Assembly: GCA_016705545.1 (NCBI GenBank) | Contig: JADIYA010000023.1 | Location: 1 to 33,441, forward strand | Direction of reading: 5' to 3' | Source: Flavobacteriales bacterium | GTDB taxonomy: Bacteria > Bacteroidota > Bacteroidia > Flavobacteriales_F > PHOS-HE28 | DNA: 33,441 bases | Shown: in pieces, positions 23,108 through 31,578 of the stretch | Numbering within the stretch: the first letter of the stretch is position 1 | How the letters are laid out: each line of letters begins with the position of its first letter | Program-made: the position numbers and the translations under genes | The notes under the pieces: generated by a model | What the model was told of the DNA's origin: nothing | Seen by the model: the letters and a program-made list of their open reading frames with translations, nothing else | The model's database searches: none

Positions 23108-23750
23108 GCGGGCCGCAAGGTATTGGCTCGGCCGCAGGCAGGGGCAGCGGTTGTGTCACCCGTACCTCAATCAGTGGCGGCATCAGAAACGTGCGGCGGT
23201 CGTTGAGGCACATGCAGCGGTAGCGGGTGCGCTGGCGCTGTCCCTTCACGTACAGGGATTTGTGGAACCCGAAGACCGCCCGTTCGGGCAATCGCTCCAG
23301 CAATAGTCCGGGCCGGGGATCGTGCCGGTGGAGCGCGCGCATGAGCTGGGGGTCGGTGCAGCTGCTGGCTGCGGGCCGGCGTAGGTGAAGGGTAAGGGCG
23401 AGCAGCACATCCGGAGGCACCACCGAAGGGCTGAGCAAGGGGCGGAGCAGCCGCTGATAGGCGCGCTTCCATTCTGCTCCATGCGGTTCAGCGCGAGGAG
23501 ATTCAAGGAATACAGCGTGGTGCGCGAATTCGTGGACCAGGGTGACGAGGAAGGCGTACGGATTGAGGTCGCCGTTCACCGTGATGCGCGGGGAGGAGCC
23601 CCTGAAATCGTTGCGGTAATCGCCCAGCTTTGAGCGCCTCGGCCTGGTGATCCGCACCTGGATGGGGTGGGCGCGAAGCCATTCGAGCACCGGTGGCCAA
23701 GCGGCTTCGGGCAGGTGGCCACGCAAGGCATCCAGTGACGATGCGCGCAT
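23097..23750 (-). CDS. SprT-like zinc metalloprotease-fold protein
   Basis: The 217-residue protein carries the SprT-like signature LVHEFAHH (His73, Glu74, His77) preceded by ITVNGDLNPYAFLVT, and a downstream HGAEWKRAYQRLL that supplies another zinc ligand. The C-terminal part has YRCMCLNDRRTFLMPPLIEV, as in Bacteroidota SprT-domain proteins. The eukaryotic relative SPRTN digests DNA-protein crosslinks, but the bacterial role is poorly known. It overlaps manC by 11 bases and starts 11 bases after the small lipoprotein gene, so the four genes from 23974 to 20864 look like one operon. Confidence 0.85.
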   Translation of the reverse strand: MRASSLDALRGHLPEAAWPPVLEWLRAHPIQVRITRPRRSKLGDYRNDFRGSSPRITVNGDLNPYAFLVTLVHEFAHHAVFLESPRAEPHGAEWKRAYQRLLRPLLSPSVVPPDVLLALTLHLRRPAASSCTDPQLMRALHRHDPRPGLLLERLPERAVFGFHKSLYVKGQRQRTRYRCMCLNDRRTFLMPPLIEVRVTQPLPLPAAEPIPCGPHDS

Positions 23751-23761
23751 GAGCGTGGGTA

Positions 23762-23974
23762 TCAGAACTCCCGCGCTGCCTCAGCACCCGGGAAGGAGGG
23801 CGGTATCGCGCTGGCACGGGCGCCATCCCCTGATGCGGGCGGCAGGTGATTGAAATGCGGGCAATCGCAACCGCGCTTCTTCCGGTATTTCTTCGGTTTC
23901 TGGGACCCGCAGCCCAAGGCCATCAAGGCCAAGAGCAGTATCGGCAACCAACGGCTCAACGTGCGCAATCCCAT
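23762..23974 (-). CDS. Small lipoprotein of unknown function
   Basis: This 70-residue product from ATG 23974 has a clear lipoprotein signal (MGLRTLSRWLPILLLALMAL, then GCGS, lipidated Cys at residue 22). A basic KPKKYRKKRGCDCPHF segment follows and a Pro/Ala-rich tail ends the protein. Short Bacteroidota lipoproteins with a KK-x-CDCP-like motif are common but uncharacterised. The longer upstream frame runs into the divergent mlaE region and is rejected. It starts the operon with the SprT-like gene and is divergent from mlaE. Confidence 0.72.
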   Translation of the reverse strand: MGLRTLSRWLPILLLALMALGCGSQKPKKYRKKRGCDCPHFNHLPPASGDGARASAIPPSFPGAEAAREF

Positions 23975-23980
23975 GCGGTG

Positions 23981-23988
23981 CCAAGGTA
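23981..23988 (-). promoter_or_regulatory. Candidate -7 box of the lipoprotein-rnd operon
   Basis: TACCTTGG differs from TAnnTTTG at one base, is followed by CACC and lies 6 bases before ATG 23974, again implying a nearly leaderless transcript. Confidence 0.4.
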
Positions 23989-24007
23989 AGCGCGCGGGCG
24001 TGCGGGC

Positions 24008-24015
24008 TACTTTCG
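24008..24015 (+). promoter_or_regulatory. Candidate -7 box of mlaEF
   Basis: TACTTTCG differs from TAnnTTTG at one base and is the same string that precedes prfB. It puts the start of transcription near 24021 and excludes starts upstream of that point for mlaE. Confidence 0.4.
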
Positions 24016-24035
24016 CCCCGCACCCTGCACACGCC

Positions 24036-24776
24036 TTGCGCATCCTCTTCCATATCGGCCAGTACCTGCTGCTGCTCCGCGAGACCTTCATGCGGCCCGA
24101 GCGCCTCAGCCTTTACTGGTCCCGCACCGTGGAGGAGATGGACCTGCTCGGCGTGAAGAGCCTGGGCATCGTGGCGCTGCTCTCGGCCTTCATGGGTGCG
24201 GTGATCACCATCCAGACAAAGACCAATATGGACAGCCCGCTGATCCAGGCATGGGTGGTGGGCTTCGCTACGCGCCAGAGCACCATCCTGGAGTTCAGCC
24301 CTACGGTGATCTCGCTGATCCTGGCGGGCAAGGTGGGCAGCAGCATCGCCGCCGAGATCGGCAGCATGCGCGTGAAGGAGCAGATTGATGCGCTCGACAT
24401 CATGGGGGTGAATTCCGCCGGCTACCTGATCCTGCCGAAGATCGTGGCCACAATGGTCATCAATCCCTTCCTGATCATGATCAGCATGTTCCTGGGGATC
24501 TTCAGCGGCTGGTTCGCTGGGGTGCTTACGGGCATCGTGCAGAGCGATGATTTCCTCACCGGCATCCAGCTCGACTTCAAGGTCTACCACGTGGTGTACG
24601 CTCTCATCAAGACCGTCGTGTTCGCCTTCCTCATCGCCACGGTGAGCGCCTACCAGGGCTACTACACCCGCGGCGGCACCCGCGAGGTGGGGGTGAGCAG
24701 CACGCGCGCGGTGGTGTTCAGCAGCATGGCCATCCTGTTGGCCAATCTTATCCTCACGCAGATGCTGCTGCTATGA
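24036..24776 (+). CDS. mlaE: MlaE family ABC lipid-transport permease
   Basis: MlaE is the inner-membrane permease that moves phospholipids between the inner and outer membranes. The sequence has an amphipathic N-terminal helix (LFHIGQYLLLLRETFMRPERLSL) and about five membrane helices. Family motifs include LGVKSLGIVALLSAFMGAVITIQ, LAGKVGSSIAAEIGSMRVKEQIDAL, ALDIMGVNSAGYLILPKIVA and YQGYYTRGGTREVGVSSTRAVV. The start is uncertain: TTG 24036 gives the usual N-terminus and lies after the -7 box, whereas ATG 23973 lies before it and ATG 24090 would cut the amphipathic helix. It overlaps mlaF by 4 bases. Confidence 0.9.
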   Translation: MRILFHIGQYLLLLRETFMRPERLSLYWSRTVEEMDLLGVKSLGIVALLSAFMGAVITIQTKTNMDSPLIQAWVVGFATRQSTILEFSPTVISLILAGKVGSSIAAEIGSMRVKEQIDALDIMGVNSAGYLILPKIVATMVINPFLIMISMFLGIFSGWFAGVLTGIVQSDDFLTGIQLDFKVYHVVYALIKTVVFAFLIATVSAYQGYYTRGGTREVGVSSTRAVVFSSMAILLANLILTQMLLL

Positions 24777-25531
24777 TCACGGTTGAGGGCCTCGGCAAGC
24801 GGTTCGGCAGCGTGCAGGTGCTCGAGGGCATCGACGCGGAGTTCCGGAAAGGGATGGTGAACCAGGTCATTGGCCGCAGTGGTTCGGGTAAGAGCGTGCT
24901 GGCCAAGTGCATGGTGGGGCTGCACAAGCCCGAAGAAGGGCGGGTGCTCTATGAGGGTCGGTCATTCCACGACATGGAGCCCGAGGAGAAGCGCTTGATC
25001 CGCCAGCGCATCGGCATGCTCTTCCAGGGCTCCGCGCTGTTCGACAGCCTTTCAGTGATCGAGAACGTGATGTTCCCCCTGCGCATGTTCGGAACCATGC
25101 CGAAGGGCGAGATGGAGGATCGCGCCCACAGCTGCCTGAAACGCGTGAGCATCATCGACAAGGATGCGCTCTACCCGGCGGAGCTGAGCGGCGGCATGCA
25201 GAAACGCGTGGGCATCGCCCGGGCCATTGCCATGGAGCCGCAGTACCTCTTCTGCGATGAGCCCAATAGCGGCCTAGACCCCCAGACCAGCATTGTCATC
25301 GACGACCTGATCAAAGCCATCACTGAGGAGACCGGCATCACCACCGTGGTGATCACGCACGACATGAACAGCGTGATGGAGACCGGTGAGCATATCCTCT
25401 TCATCCACAAGGGCCGCAAGTGGTGGGAGGGCAGTCGGGAAGAGCTCTTGAACAGCGACAACAAGGAACTCAACGAGTTCGTCTTCGCGGGCAGCCTCAT
25501 GCGGCAGGTGAAGAAGGCCATGGGCGGCTGA
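24773..25531 (+). CDS. mlaF: MlaF family ABC transporter ATP-binding protein
   Basis: This 252-residue ATPase drives the MlaE permease. It has Walker A (GRSGSGKSVLAKC), the Q-loop (RIGMLFQGSALFDSL), the signature LSGGMQKRVGIARAI, Walker B (YLFCDEPNSGLDP) and the H-loop (VVITHDMNS). The Met in the LSGGM signature and the GSALFDSL Q-loop are typical of the Mla subfamily. It starts in an ATGA overlap with mlaE. An MCE-domain MlaD gene usually follows in such operons, but here a terminator follows immediately, so the binding protein must be encoded elsewhere. Confidence 0.94.
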   Translation: MITVEGLGKRFGSVQVLEGIDAEFRKGMVNQVIGRSGSGKSVLAKCMVGLHKPEEGRVLYEGRSFHDMEPEEKRLIRQRIGMLFQGSALFDSLSVIENVMFPLRMFGTMPKGEMEDRAHSCLKRVSIIDKDALYPAELSGGMQKRVGIARAIAMEPQYLFCDEPNSGLDPQTSIVIDDLIKAITEETGITTVVITHDMNSVMETGEHILFIHKGRKWWEGSREELLNSDNKELNEFVFAGSLMRQVKKAMGG

Positions 25532-25560
25532 GCCGGGTCGACAGAGCTGTACCCGATTAA

Positions 25561-25600
25561 TGAAGAAGCCCCCGACGCGATCGCATCGGGGGCTTCTTCA
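25561..25600. terminator. Perfect 15-bp bidirectional terminator hairpin
   Basis: TGAAGAAGCCCCCGA (25561-25575) and TCGGGGGCTTCTTCA (25586-25600) are exact complements around a 10-base loop. The A and T-rich stem ends act as short T-tracts on both strands. It separates the convergent mlaF and T9SS genes. Confidence 0.85.
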
Positions 25601-25613
25601 ATCCGGACAGAGC

Positions 25614-27487
25614 CTACTTCAGCGTCACGCGCTGCGCAGTGCTAGCCTTGCCATCGCTCACGCGCATGGTGTAAACGCCAGCGGCTTCGCCGCGCAGATC
25701 AATCGTGGAGCTGCCATTGGTGCGGGTATTCATCACCTCGCGGCCCAGCATGTCCGTGACCTGAATGGTGAAGCTGCCGCCCTGCTCGGCGCGGAACTGA
25801 AGCAAGCCATCGGTGCTGGGGTTCGGGAAGATGGAGATGCCCGTGAGCTCGTTCGCTTCGGTGATCCCAATCGTCGGATTCAAGGCAAGACGGATGTGGT
25901 ATGCATTGCCGTTGGTGTACACCTGATCCTGCGGGATCTCGATGCCAGCGGCAAGACCAGGCTGGGGAACAGTGAGGTCATCAATCACGCGCATGTTCGT
26001 AGCGCCACCGCTGCTGTACATCTTCACGCCCACGTAGTAGCCGCCGGGCTGGATGCTGTATGGGCTGTCGAAGATCACCGTCACCTTGCCATCGGCGATG
26101 TGCGCGGCGGTGATCTCGGTCACGTCCTGGTTCTCGAAGAGGGGGGCCTCCAATTGGCCGGAAGCGTTGAGCAGTGTGTCCCAAACAGCAGGGAAGAAGT
26201 AGGCGCCTTCTTGTGAAGCATTGGTGATGCCGATCTCCAAACCATAGACGGTGGTGGCCGTCGCGATCTCATAGTAGTTGAAGACCACCAAACCATCGGC
26301 AGCATCCTCGAAGCTGTTGGTGCCAACGGAGGTCAGCGACTGATAGCCAGCAGGGTGGTTGCCGATGCCATCGAGCGAGTACCAATCGTTGTTCACCTCG
26401 AAGTTGCGTAGGTAGGTGTTGTTGTCAACGTCGTCCTCCAAGGGGGTCTCGGTGGCAGCCAAGCCAAAGGTCGCATTGTAGGTCCCAACGCCCAGGGCGC
26501 CCGGCAGATTGATGCTTGCATCCCAAAGTCCCTCCTCGCCGCTGGCGAGGTCTGAAGAAGCGCTCGTGCTAGCGAAAGGGGTAGGCCCAATGACGTTCAT
26601 CGCTACCGTGGCATTGGTCATGGCATTCACGCCGAAATTGAAGTACTCGCCGCCGATCTGCATCGTGGGATTCAACTGATTCTGCGGGATGCGACCGTAC
26701 TCCTCGCCGTTGCCGGTGTGGCTCAGGAAACCGCTCTCCATCACCAAGTCGTACGGGGGCTGGTCCATCACCACGAAGTCATCCACGTACCAGGTGTAGC
26801 CCCAGATGCCCACGAAGAGCAGGCGCACCCAGACTTGCGGCTGGTCACCAGCGGCAGCGGAGATATTGATGCGTCGCAGCACCGGGTTACCGGGCGAAAC
26901 GCCTTGCGTGAGTTCGCCGGGCTCGAACACGTAGAACACATTGTTCATGCTGCTGATGTCCGAGGCGACCTCGAGTGTGGTGGGCCAATCGGTGTTGTTG
27001 GTGCTCACCACCAAGTAGGTCTGCTCGTTGTTGTACGCCTGTACTGCGTCTGGAATTCCACGATCACATTCGGGTAACCAACAGTGCTGAACGAGTTGGC
27101 CGTGGTCAGGTTAGCGCGCTCCAGGTTGGCGGTGTTGTTGTTGAAGCCATCGGAGTCATACATCGCATAACCATTGCCGGCAGTGGGGCTTTGAATGGCG
27201 GGCGTTGGATAATCACCCGTTCCGGCTAGGCCAACACCGATTTGCCACTGGTTGTTGTTCGGCAAGGTGCCTTGGTGGTCGCTGCTGATCGTCCAATCAG
27301 AAGCGCTGGAAAAATCGCTCTCCCAAAGGATGGTACTGCGCGCGCCACCCAACAGCGGTCCCACCTGCACGGCAGGATCGAGAGAGGGCTTGGCGGTGAA
27401 GCGAGGGCCTTGGTAGGCCGTTTTCTGCGCGCTCACAGTGCCGGCAATGGCTACACTGAGCAGCAGGGTCGAGTAGATCTTCTTCAT
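25614..27487 (-). CDS. T9SS-secreted protein with C-terminal sorting domain (one frameshift)
   Basis: The protein begins with a signal peptide (MKKIYSTLLLSVAIAGTVSAQ) and a MAM/lectin-like region that includes ILWESDFSSASDWTIS. The frame breaks near 27037: EFQTQYRR is followed in the next frame by YNNEQTYLVVSTNNTDWP. Restoring one base gives a protein of about 624 residues. The C-terminus is a type A T9SS sorting domain, ISIFPNPSTDGLLQF, then FTIQVTDMLGREVM and GVYTMRVSDGKASTAQRVTLK. The middle holds Ig-like or CARDB-like beta modules. The product should cross the outer membrane through the type IX system and stay on the surface or be released. The function of the cargo part is unknown. Confidence 0.88.
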
Positions 27488-27523
27488 CGGTTTAGGTTTT
27501 CGGGATCCACGAGGGGTTAGGGT

Positions 27524-27531
27524 GCAAAGAA
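27524..27531 (-). promoter_or_regulatory. Candidate -7 box of the first T9SS gene
   Basis: TTTCTTTG on the minus strand, followed by CACC, matches TAnnTTTG at all but one fixed base. It leaves a leader of about 30 bases ending in an A-rich AAAACCTAAACC stretch before ATG 27487. A similar A-rich leader precedes the next T9SS gene. Confidence 0.4.
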
Positions 27532-27584
27532 ACCACGCGTCACCTCATTTCCAAGGGATGGAACGGGTCACTTCGCCTGCCAAT

Positions 27585-27602
27585 CTTGCTAGGCCGAGCA
27601 AG
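27585..27602. other. Short inverted repeat in the T9SS intergenic gap
   Basis: CTTGCT (27585-27590) and AGCAAG (27597-27602) pair around AGGCCG. The gap 27488-27747 otherwise holds only the -7 box and the terminator at 27701-27726. Function is unclear. Confidence 0.3.
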
Positions 27603-27700
27603 GCGGGTTTCAGGGCTACGAAGCCTTGTGCGATCTGCGGCGGAACAAGGCGCTCGCTGCCCGACGGTTGTGGTGCGCGGTTCAAGGAGGGATGAAATGA

Positions 27701-27726
27701 AGAGGGGCGCCCATTGGCGCCCCTCT
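27701..27726 (-). terminator. Terminator after the second T9SS gene
   Basis: AGAGGGGCGCC (27701-27711) and GGCGCCCCTCT (27716-27726) form an 11-bp perfect stem with a 4-base loop. On the minus strand it follows the stop of the gene at 27748 by about 20 bases and is followed by TCATTTCAT. Confidence 0.8.
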
Positions 27727-27747
27727 CGAAGAATCATGAACGAAGAC

Positions 27748-29658
27748 CTAGCGCTCCACGCTCAGGCGCTTGGTCAGGGTCACATCGCCGGCGCGCAGGG
27801 TGTAGAGGTAGAGGCCCTCGGTGAGGTCCTGCGTGCTCAACTGGCTGCGGTAGCTGCCGGCAGGGCGGAAGCCCTCGGCAATGCGCTTCACCAGCTTGCC
27901 GCTCACATCGTGCAGCTCAATCACCACGCTTGCGCCTTTGTCCAAGGTGTACGGGATCACCGTGCTGTTGCGGCTGGGGTTCGGGATGTTCTGGCCCAGT
28001 CCAACGCCCGCAGAGGAAGTGAAATCACCCACGCTGGCGGTCGGGTCGAAGCTCATGCGCACCATCGGGGTGGTGGTGGTGTAGAACCAATCCTCGCCCT
28101 GGGTGGGGCTGATGTAGTAGATGAAGCTGGTCTGCTCCTCGCTGGTGCCGTTGTTCCCGATGCGGATGTTTCCATAGCAGTGCACGGTGAGCATGTAATC
28201 CATCTGGGCATCGAGTGCCACGGGCGGATTGAAGTTGATGTTCGTGAAGTTGCTGCTGCCGTTGCCGCCGAGCATCGACTGCGCGACCACGACCTCCTCG
28301 CTGGTGGCGATGATCGGGAAGTCGGCCTGGCTCACGTCACGAAGTTCGGCCGTGATGATGGCGCCGATCTCGGAACCCGTGTTCAGGGCCACACGGGCGG
28401 CGTACAGGTTGGTTGCATTGGCAATGTAGAAGGTGTTGCCCAGGATCAGCACGCTGCCATCGCCAGCGCCATCCTCGAAACTGGTGATGGTGCCAAGGTC
28501 ACGAGCGTAATCGTACTGGCTCACGCCGAAGCTGGCGGAACCGGTATTGTCAGCGGGGGTGAGATCCGGGTTGGTGGCTGAGATGCCAAAGGCGACGTCG
28601 TAAGTGCCGACTTCAGCGGGCGGGGTGAATGAAGGATTCACCCAGACCTTTTGCTCGGCAGGGCAGAGCGGGAAAGTACCGAGGCTCTGGTCCTGGTTGA
28701 GCACCGTGGTGCCGCTGCGTGTCACCGTGAAGTTCGCCACGGTGCCATCCTGAGGGATGGTGCTGTTGTTGAGCACGGTCATGTTCAAGGGCACAGGGCG
28801 AAGCTGGTTGAAGGGGAAAAGGGAGTAGCGGAGCGAATCGTAGGTCGCGGCCAGGTCGAGGTCAAAAGCACTGGCAGAGGCGCTTACTACGCGCAGGTCG
28901 GCGTCGTAAAGCTCCACGATCTTCACATCGTCCACCTGCCACTGGTAGTGGCTGGTGCCCATATCGCCGTCGTGGCGGAAGCGGATCTTCACGCTGCTGG
29001 GGCTGCCTTCGATGGCGCAGCTCAGGTTCACCTTGCGAGTCTGGGTGGGGCTCACCGCGTTCACGGCGATGTCAGCGCTCACCGCGAAGCGATTGGGCCA
29101 GGTGGCGCCGCCATCCGTGCTCACTTCCACGTAATGCGGTGCATTATCGCAGCAGTAGCGCAGGCGCTGCTGGAATTGGAGTTCCACATAAGGCGTGGCG
29201 CTCAGATCGAGAACAGGCGATTCCAAGCTGCCTTCCCAAGGCGTGAACTGGTCTGTTGGCAGAGCGGTAGGGGTGTTACCCACCCACGTGCAGTTGGCGC
29301 TGTCGCTGTTGAACATCATGAAGCCATTGGCGGCCGTGGTGCTCTGGATGATCTGCGTGACGGCCGTGTAAGCGCCCAGCGGACCCGTGGTCTTGCGGCG
29401 CCAGATTGCGCCGTTGGGGCCGCTAACGGTCCAAGCGCCGACTCCGTTATTGCCGTCAAGTCCGTTGGCGAAGTCCTCGCTCCAGATCACGTCACCGCCA
29501 TCGCGGCTGTCGTTCTCTTGGGCAGGAATGGCTTGAATGTGATCACGCGAGGGCGTAGCGGCGCGGAAATCCTTGCGGGCCGGAACGCTGTTCGCCCATT
29601 GGGCCATAGCGCTGCCAGCAACCAGCAAAGCAGGGAGCAGGAAGTAACGTTGGTTCAT
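27748..29658 (-). CDS. T9SS-secreted MAM/CARDB-like protein with sorting domain
   Basis: This 636-residue product from ATG 29658 starts with a signal peptide (MNQRYFLLPALLVAGSAMAQ). An adhesion-like region follows: VIWSEDFANGLDGNNG, LDLSATPYVELQFQQRLRYCC and a YQWQVDDVKIVELYDADLRV block typical of MAM-like beta sandwiches that carry a surface domain. CARDB-like repeats with conserved TPADNT segments are visible around residues 330-400. The C-terminus is a type A T9SS sorting domain (LGQNIPNPSRNSTVIPYTL, then VVIELHDVSGKLVKRI and GLYLYTLRAGDVTLTKRLSVE). It is closely similar in layout to the protein at 25614-27487, so the two are probably paralogues. The role may be adhesion or polymer binding; this is not shown. 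Confidence 0.9.
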   Translation of the reverse strand: MNQRYFLLPALLVAGSAMAQWANSVPARKDFRAATPSRDHIQAIPAQENDSRDGGDVIWSEDFANGLDGNNGVGAWTVSGPNGAIWRRKTTGPLGAYTAVTQIIQSTTAANGFMMFNSDSANCTWVGNTPTALPTDQFTPWEGSLESPVLDLSATPYVELQFQQRLRYCCDNAPHYVEVSTDGGATWPNRFAVSADIAVNAVSPTQTRKVNLSCAIEGSPSSVKIRFRHDGDMGTSHYQWQVDDVKIVELYDADLRVVSASASAFDLDLAATYDSLRYSLFPFNQLRPVPLNMTVLNNSTIPQDGTVANFTVTRSGTTVLNQDQSLGTFPLCPAEQKVWVNPSFTPPAEVGTYDVAFGISATNPDLTPADNTGSASFGVSQYDYARDLGTITSFEDGAGDGSVLILGNTFYIANATNLYAARVALNTGSEIGAIITAELRDVSQADFPIIATSEEVVVAQSMLGGNGSSNFTNINFNPPVALDAQMDYMLTVHCYGNIRIGNNGTSEEQTSFIYYISPTQGEDWFYTTTTPMVRMSFDPTASVGDFTSSAGVGLGQNIPNPSRNSTVIPYTLDKGASVVIELHDVSGKLVKRIAEGFRPAGSYRSQLSTQDLTEGLYLYTLRAGDVTLTKRLSVER

Positions 29659-29690
29659 GATTGTGTTGGGTTTTCTGGTCCGAAGGGGCA

Positions 29691-29698
29691 CGAAGCTA
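29691..29698 (-). promoter_or_regulatory. Candidate -7 box of the second T9SS gene
   Basis: TAGCTTCG on the minus strand differs from TAnnTTTG at one base and is followed by TGCC. The leader of about 30 bases ends in the A-rich AAAACCCAACACAATC before ATG 29658. Confidence 0.4.
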
Positions 29699-29811
29699 AG
29701 GACTGTCGGCAAAAGACACGGCAAGGGCGTGATGCGTTGTTCGATGAAGCGTCATGGCCGAGTTACGGCAGGGATGGCGCAAGGACCGGCTGGAAGCAAC
29801 GGTCGCGCGGC

Positions 29812-31578
29812 TTAGCGGGCAACGACCACTTTCAAGCCGGTGACCTGCTGGCCCTCCTCGATATGGAGCGTATAGGCGCCGTTGGCCAAGGGCGAAAGGT
29901 CGAGCCCGATGGACTGCGCTCCTTTCTGAACAGCGCCCAATTCCTCCCGAAGCAGCTCGCGGCCAGCTGCATCGCGAACAACCATGCGGGCCTGGCCAGA
30001 ACCACGGAAGGCATGCTCGACAACGGCGTGGCCATGAACCGGCATGGGGTAGATGCGTGATCCGGGCTCAGTCAGAGGACTGTTCACCACTCCCACGCCA
30101 TAATCGCTGAGATGCAATCGCACCATGGGCATGGCGGTGAGCCAATCGATATCGAAGGTGAGGCCCTCCATGAAGGCGGCCGCCCCGATCGGGCCGTTGC
30201 CGCTGGTGAGCACCCCCACAGGTCCGGAGCCCACGAGCCGCTGCAGACCGGCGAAGTGATCGGCAGCGGAAAGCGTGGGCGGCGTTGGGAACGGCAGGTA
30301 CAAAGGCAGGCCCAGCAATGCGGCCTCGATGTCTGCCGGGCTGATGGCGTGCCTTGATGTGGTGTCGATGAAGGAGAAGTTGGCGTCCATGATGATGCCT
30401 CGCACCTCCTGGCCCACCTGTGAATTCGGGTCGATCACTGCGCTTATCCCACGGGCGGTGCTGCCTTCGTTCACCAATTCGAAGCGTACGGCCGCTATGA
30501 AGCCCTCGCTGCTGCGCGCTGCACCTTCCACGACCCCACCATCAATCGCCATGGCACCGTAGCCGCCGTCCCAGCCAGGGCCGGTGATCGTGATGGTTGC
30601 CACGGACTGATTGTCGTTTGCATCCTGTTCGCCAGTGGGCGAACCAGCGATGGCGGTATAGGTCACCTCACCAAGTGCGTCCGGTGCCCAATCGCTTTGA
30701 ACAACCACCGTGGTGCGTTCCCCGCTCAGCAACGTGTCGATGGGAGCGGACTGGAACGGGCCATGGTCCGTTCCATTCTGCTGCGCCGTCAGGGTGACCA
30801 CCGTGTTGAAAAGCGGGGCGCTTCCTAGGTTATGCAGGTCAGCAGAAACGGACAGCGGCCTGGATTGCTCCAAGGGGAGCGTGCGGTATCCGACCCCGTT
30901 CGCGCCCGTGGTGAATGGCGAAACGGATTCATCGCCGATGCGGAGCTGCGTCACGGCCAAGTCATGGACGAGCGTTTCCCGGATGCAGAGGTCGTCCACG
31001 GCGAAACCGCTGGCCCAAGCGCCATTATCGCTCCAGCGGAAGCGCAGCTGCAGGGTGCTGATGCCGCCGAGCAGGTTCATGTTGAAGGTGAGCTGCTGCC
31101 AGCCAGGACCGGCTGGTATCACCTCGAAGGGCTGCCAATCCGTGCCGTTGATGCTGAAGTCGATCCATGCATCGCCACCGCCGAGAGCCTGCGCATGGTG
31201 CACGCGGAGGTCGAGGGCTGCATTGAAGATGCCTGAGAGGTCGATCACCGGCGTGGCGAGCACCGCGCTGTCGAGGTCGCAATTGCACGGCGGAGCATCA
31301 TCGTTCGCCATGGCGAAGCGGTTGCCCACCGGTGCATCAAGTACCGGGAAGTAGCCGCCTGCGTTCGCATCGCTCGCGATCCCAGAAGTGAAGGCAGGAA
31401 TGAACTCTCCAAGTCCAACTCCTGAAGGAGTCAGCCTTTCGACCTGATTCGTGCTCCAATCCGCAGGAATGCCCTGCTCGAAGTCCTCGCTCCAAAAGCA
31501 GGAGGATTGGCGCGATTGCGCGGATGCGGTTTGCCCGAGCACAAGAGCCGCCAACGGCAGAAGGATCAGGTTCCGCAT
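29812..31578 (-). CDS. Secreted MAM/CARDB-like protein with T9SS-type C-terminus
   Basis: The 588-residue product from ATG 31578 has a signal peptide (MRNLILLPLAALVLGQTASAQ). It opens with CFWSEDFEQGIPADWSTNQ and contains a WIDFSINGTDWQPFEV and FAVDDLCIRETLVHDLAV beta-sandwich block, matching the two T9SS proteins downstream. The C-terminal 80 residues (SRIYPMPVHGHAVVEHAF, then MVVRDAAGRELLREEL and GAYTLHIEEGQQVTGLKVVV) look like a diverged type A sorting domain. It begins within the gcvP stop codon (TGATG), so it appears to be cotranscribed with a housekeeping gene. The upstream extension of the open frame lies inside gcvP and is rejected. Confidence 0.85.
   Translation of the reverse strand: MRNLILLPLAALVLGQTASAQSRQSSCFWSEDFEQGIPADWSTNQVERLTPSGVGLGEFIPAFTSGIASDANAGGYFPVLDAPVGNRFAMANDDAPPCNCDLDSAVLATPVIDLSGIFNAALDLRVHHAQALGGGDAWIDFSINGTDWQPFEVIPAGPGWQQLTFNMNLLGGISTLQLRFRWSDNGAWASGFAVDDLCIRETLVHDLAVTQLRIGDESVSPFTTGANGVGYRTLPLEQSRPLSVSADLHNLGSAPLFNTVVTLTAQQNGTDHGPFQSAPIDTLLSGERTTVVVQSDWAPDALGEVTYTAIAGSPTGEQDANDNQSVATITITGPGWDGGYGAMAIDGGVVEGAARSSEGFIAAVRFELVNEGSTARGISAVIDPNSQVGQEVRGIIMDANFSFIDTTSRHAISPADIEAALLGLPLYLPFPTPPTLSAADHFAGLQRLVGSGPVGVLTSGNGPIGAAAFMEGLTFDIDWLTAMPMVRLHLSDYGVGVVNSPLTEPGSRIYPMPVHGHAVVEHAFRGSGQARMVVRDAAGRELLREELGAVQKGAQSIGLDLSPLANGAYTLHIEEGQQVTGLKVVVAR

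Noticed and set aside
26110..26123. GTGA-N6-TCAC palindrome
   Set aside because: It lies inside the T9SS gene with no start nearby, so it is taken as a chance match.
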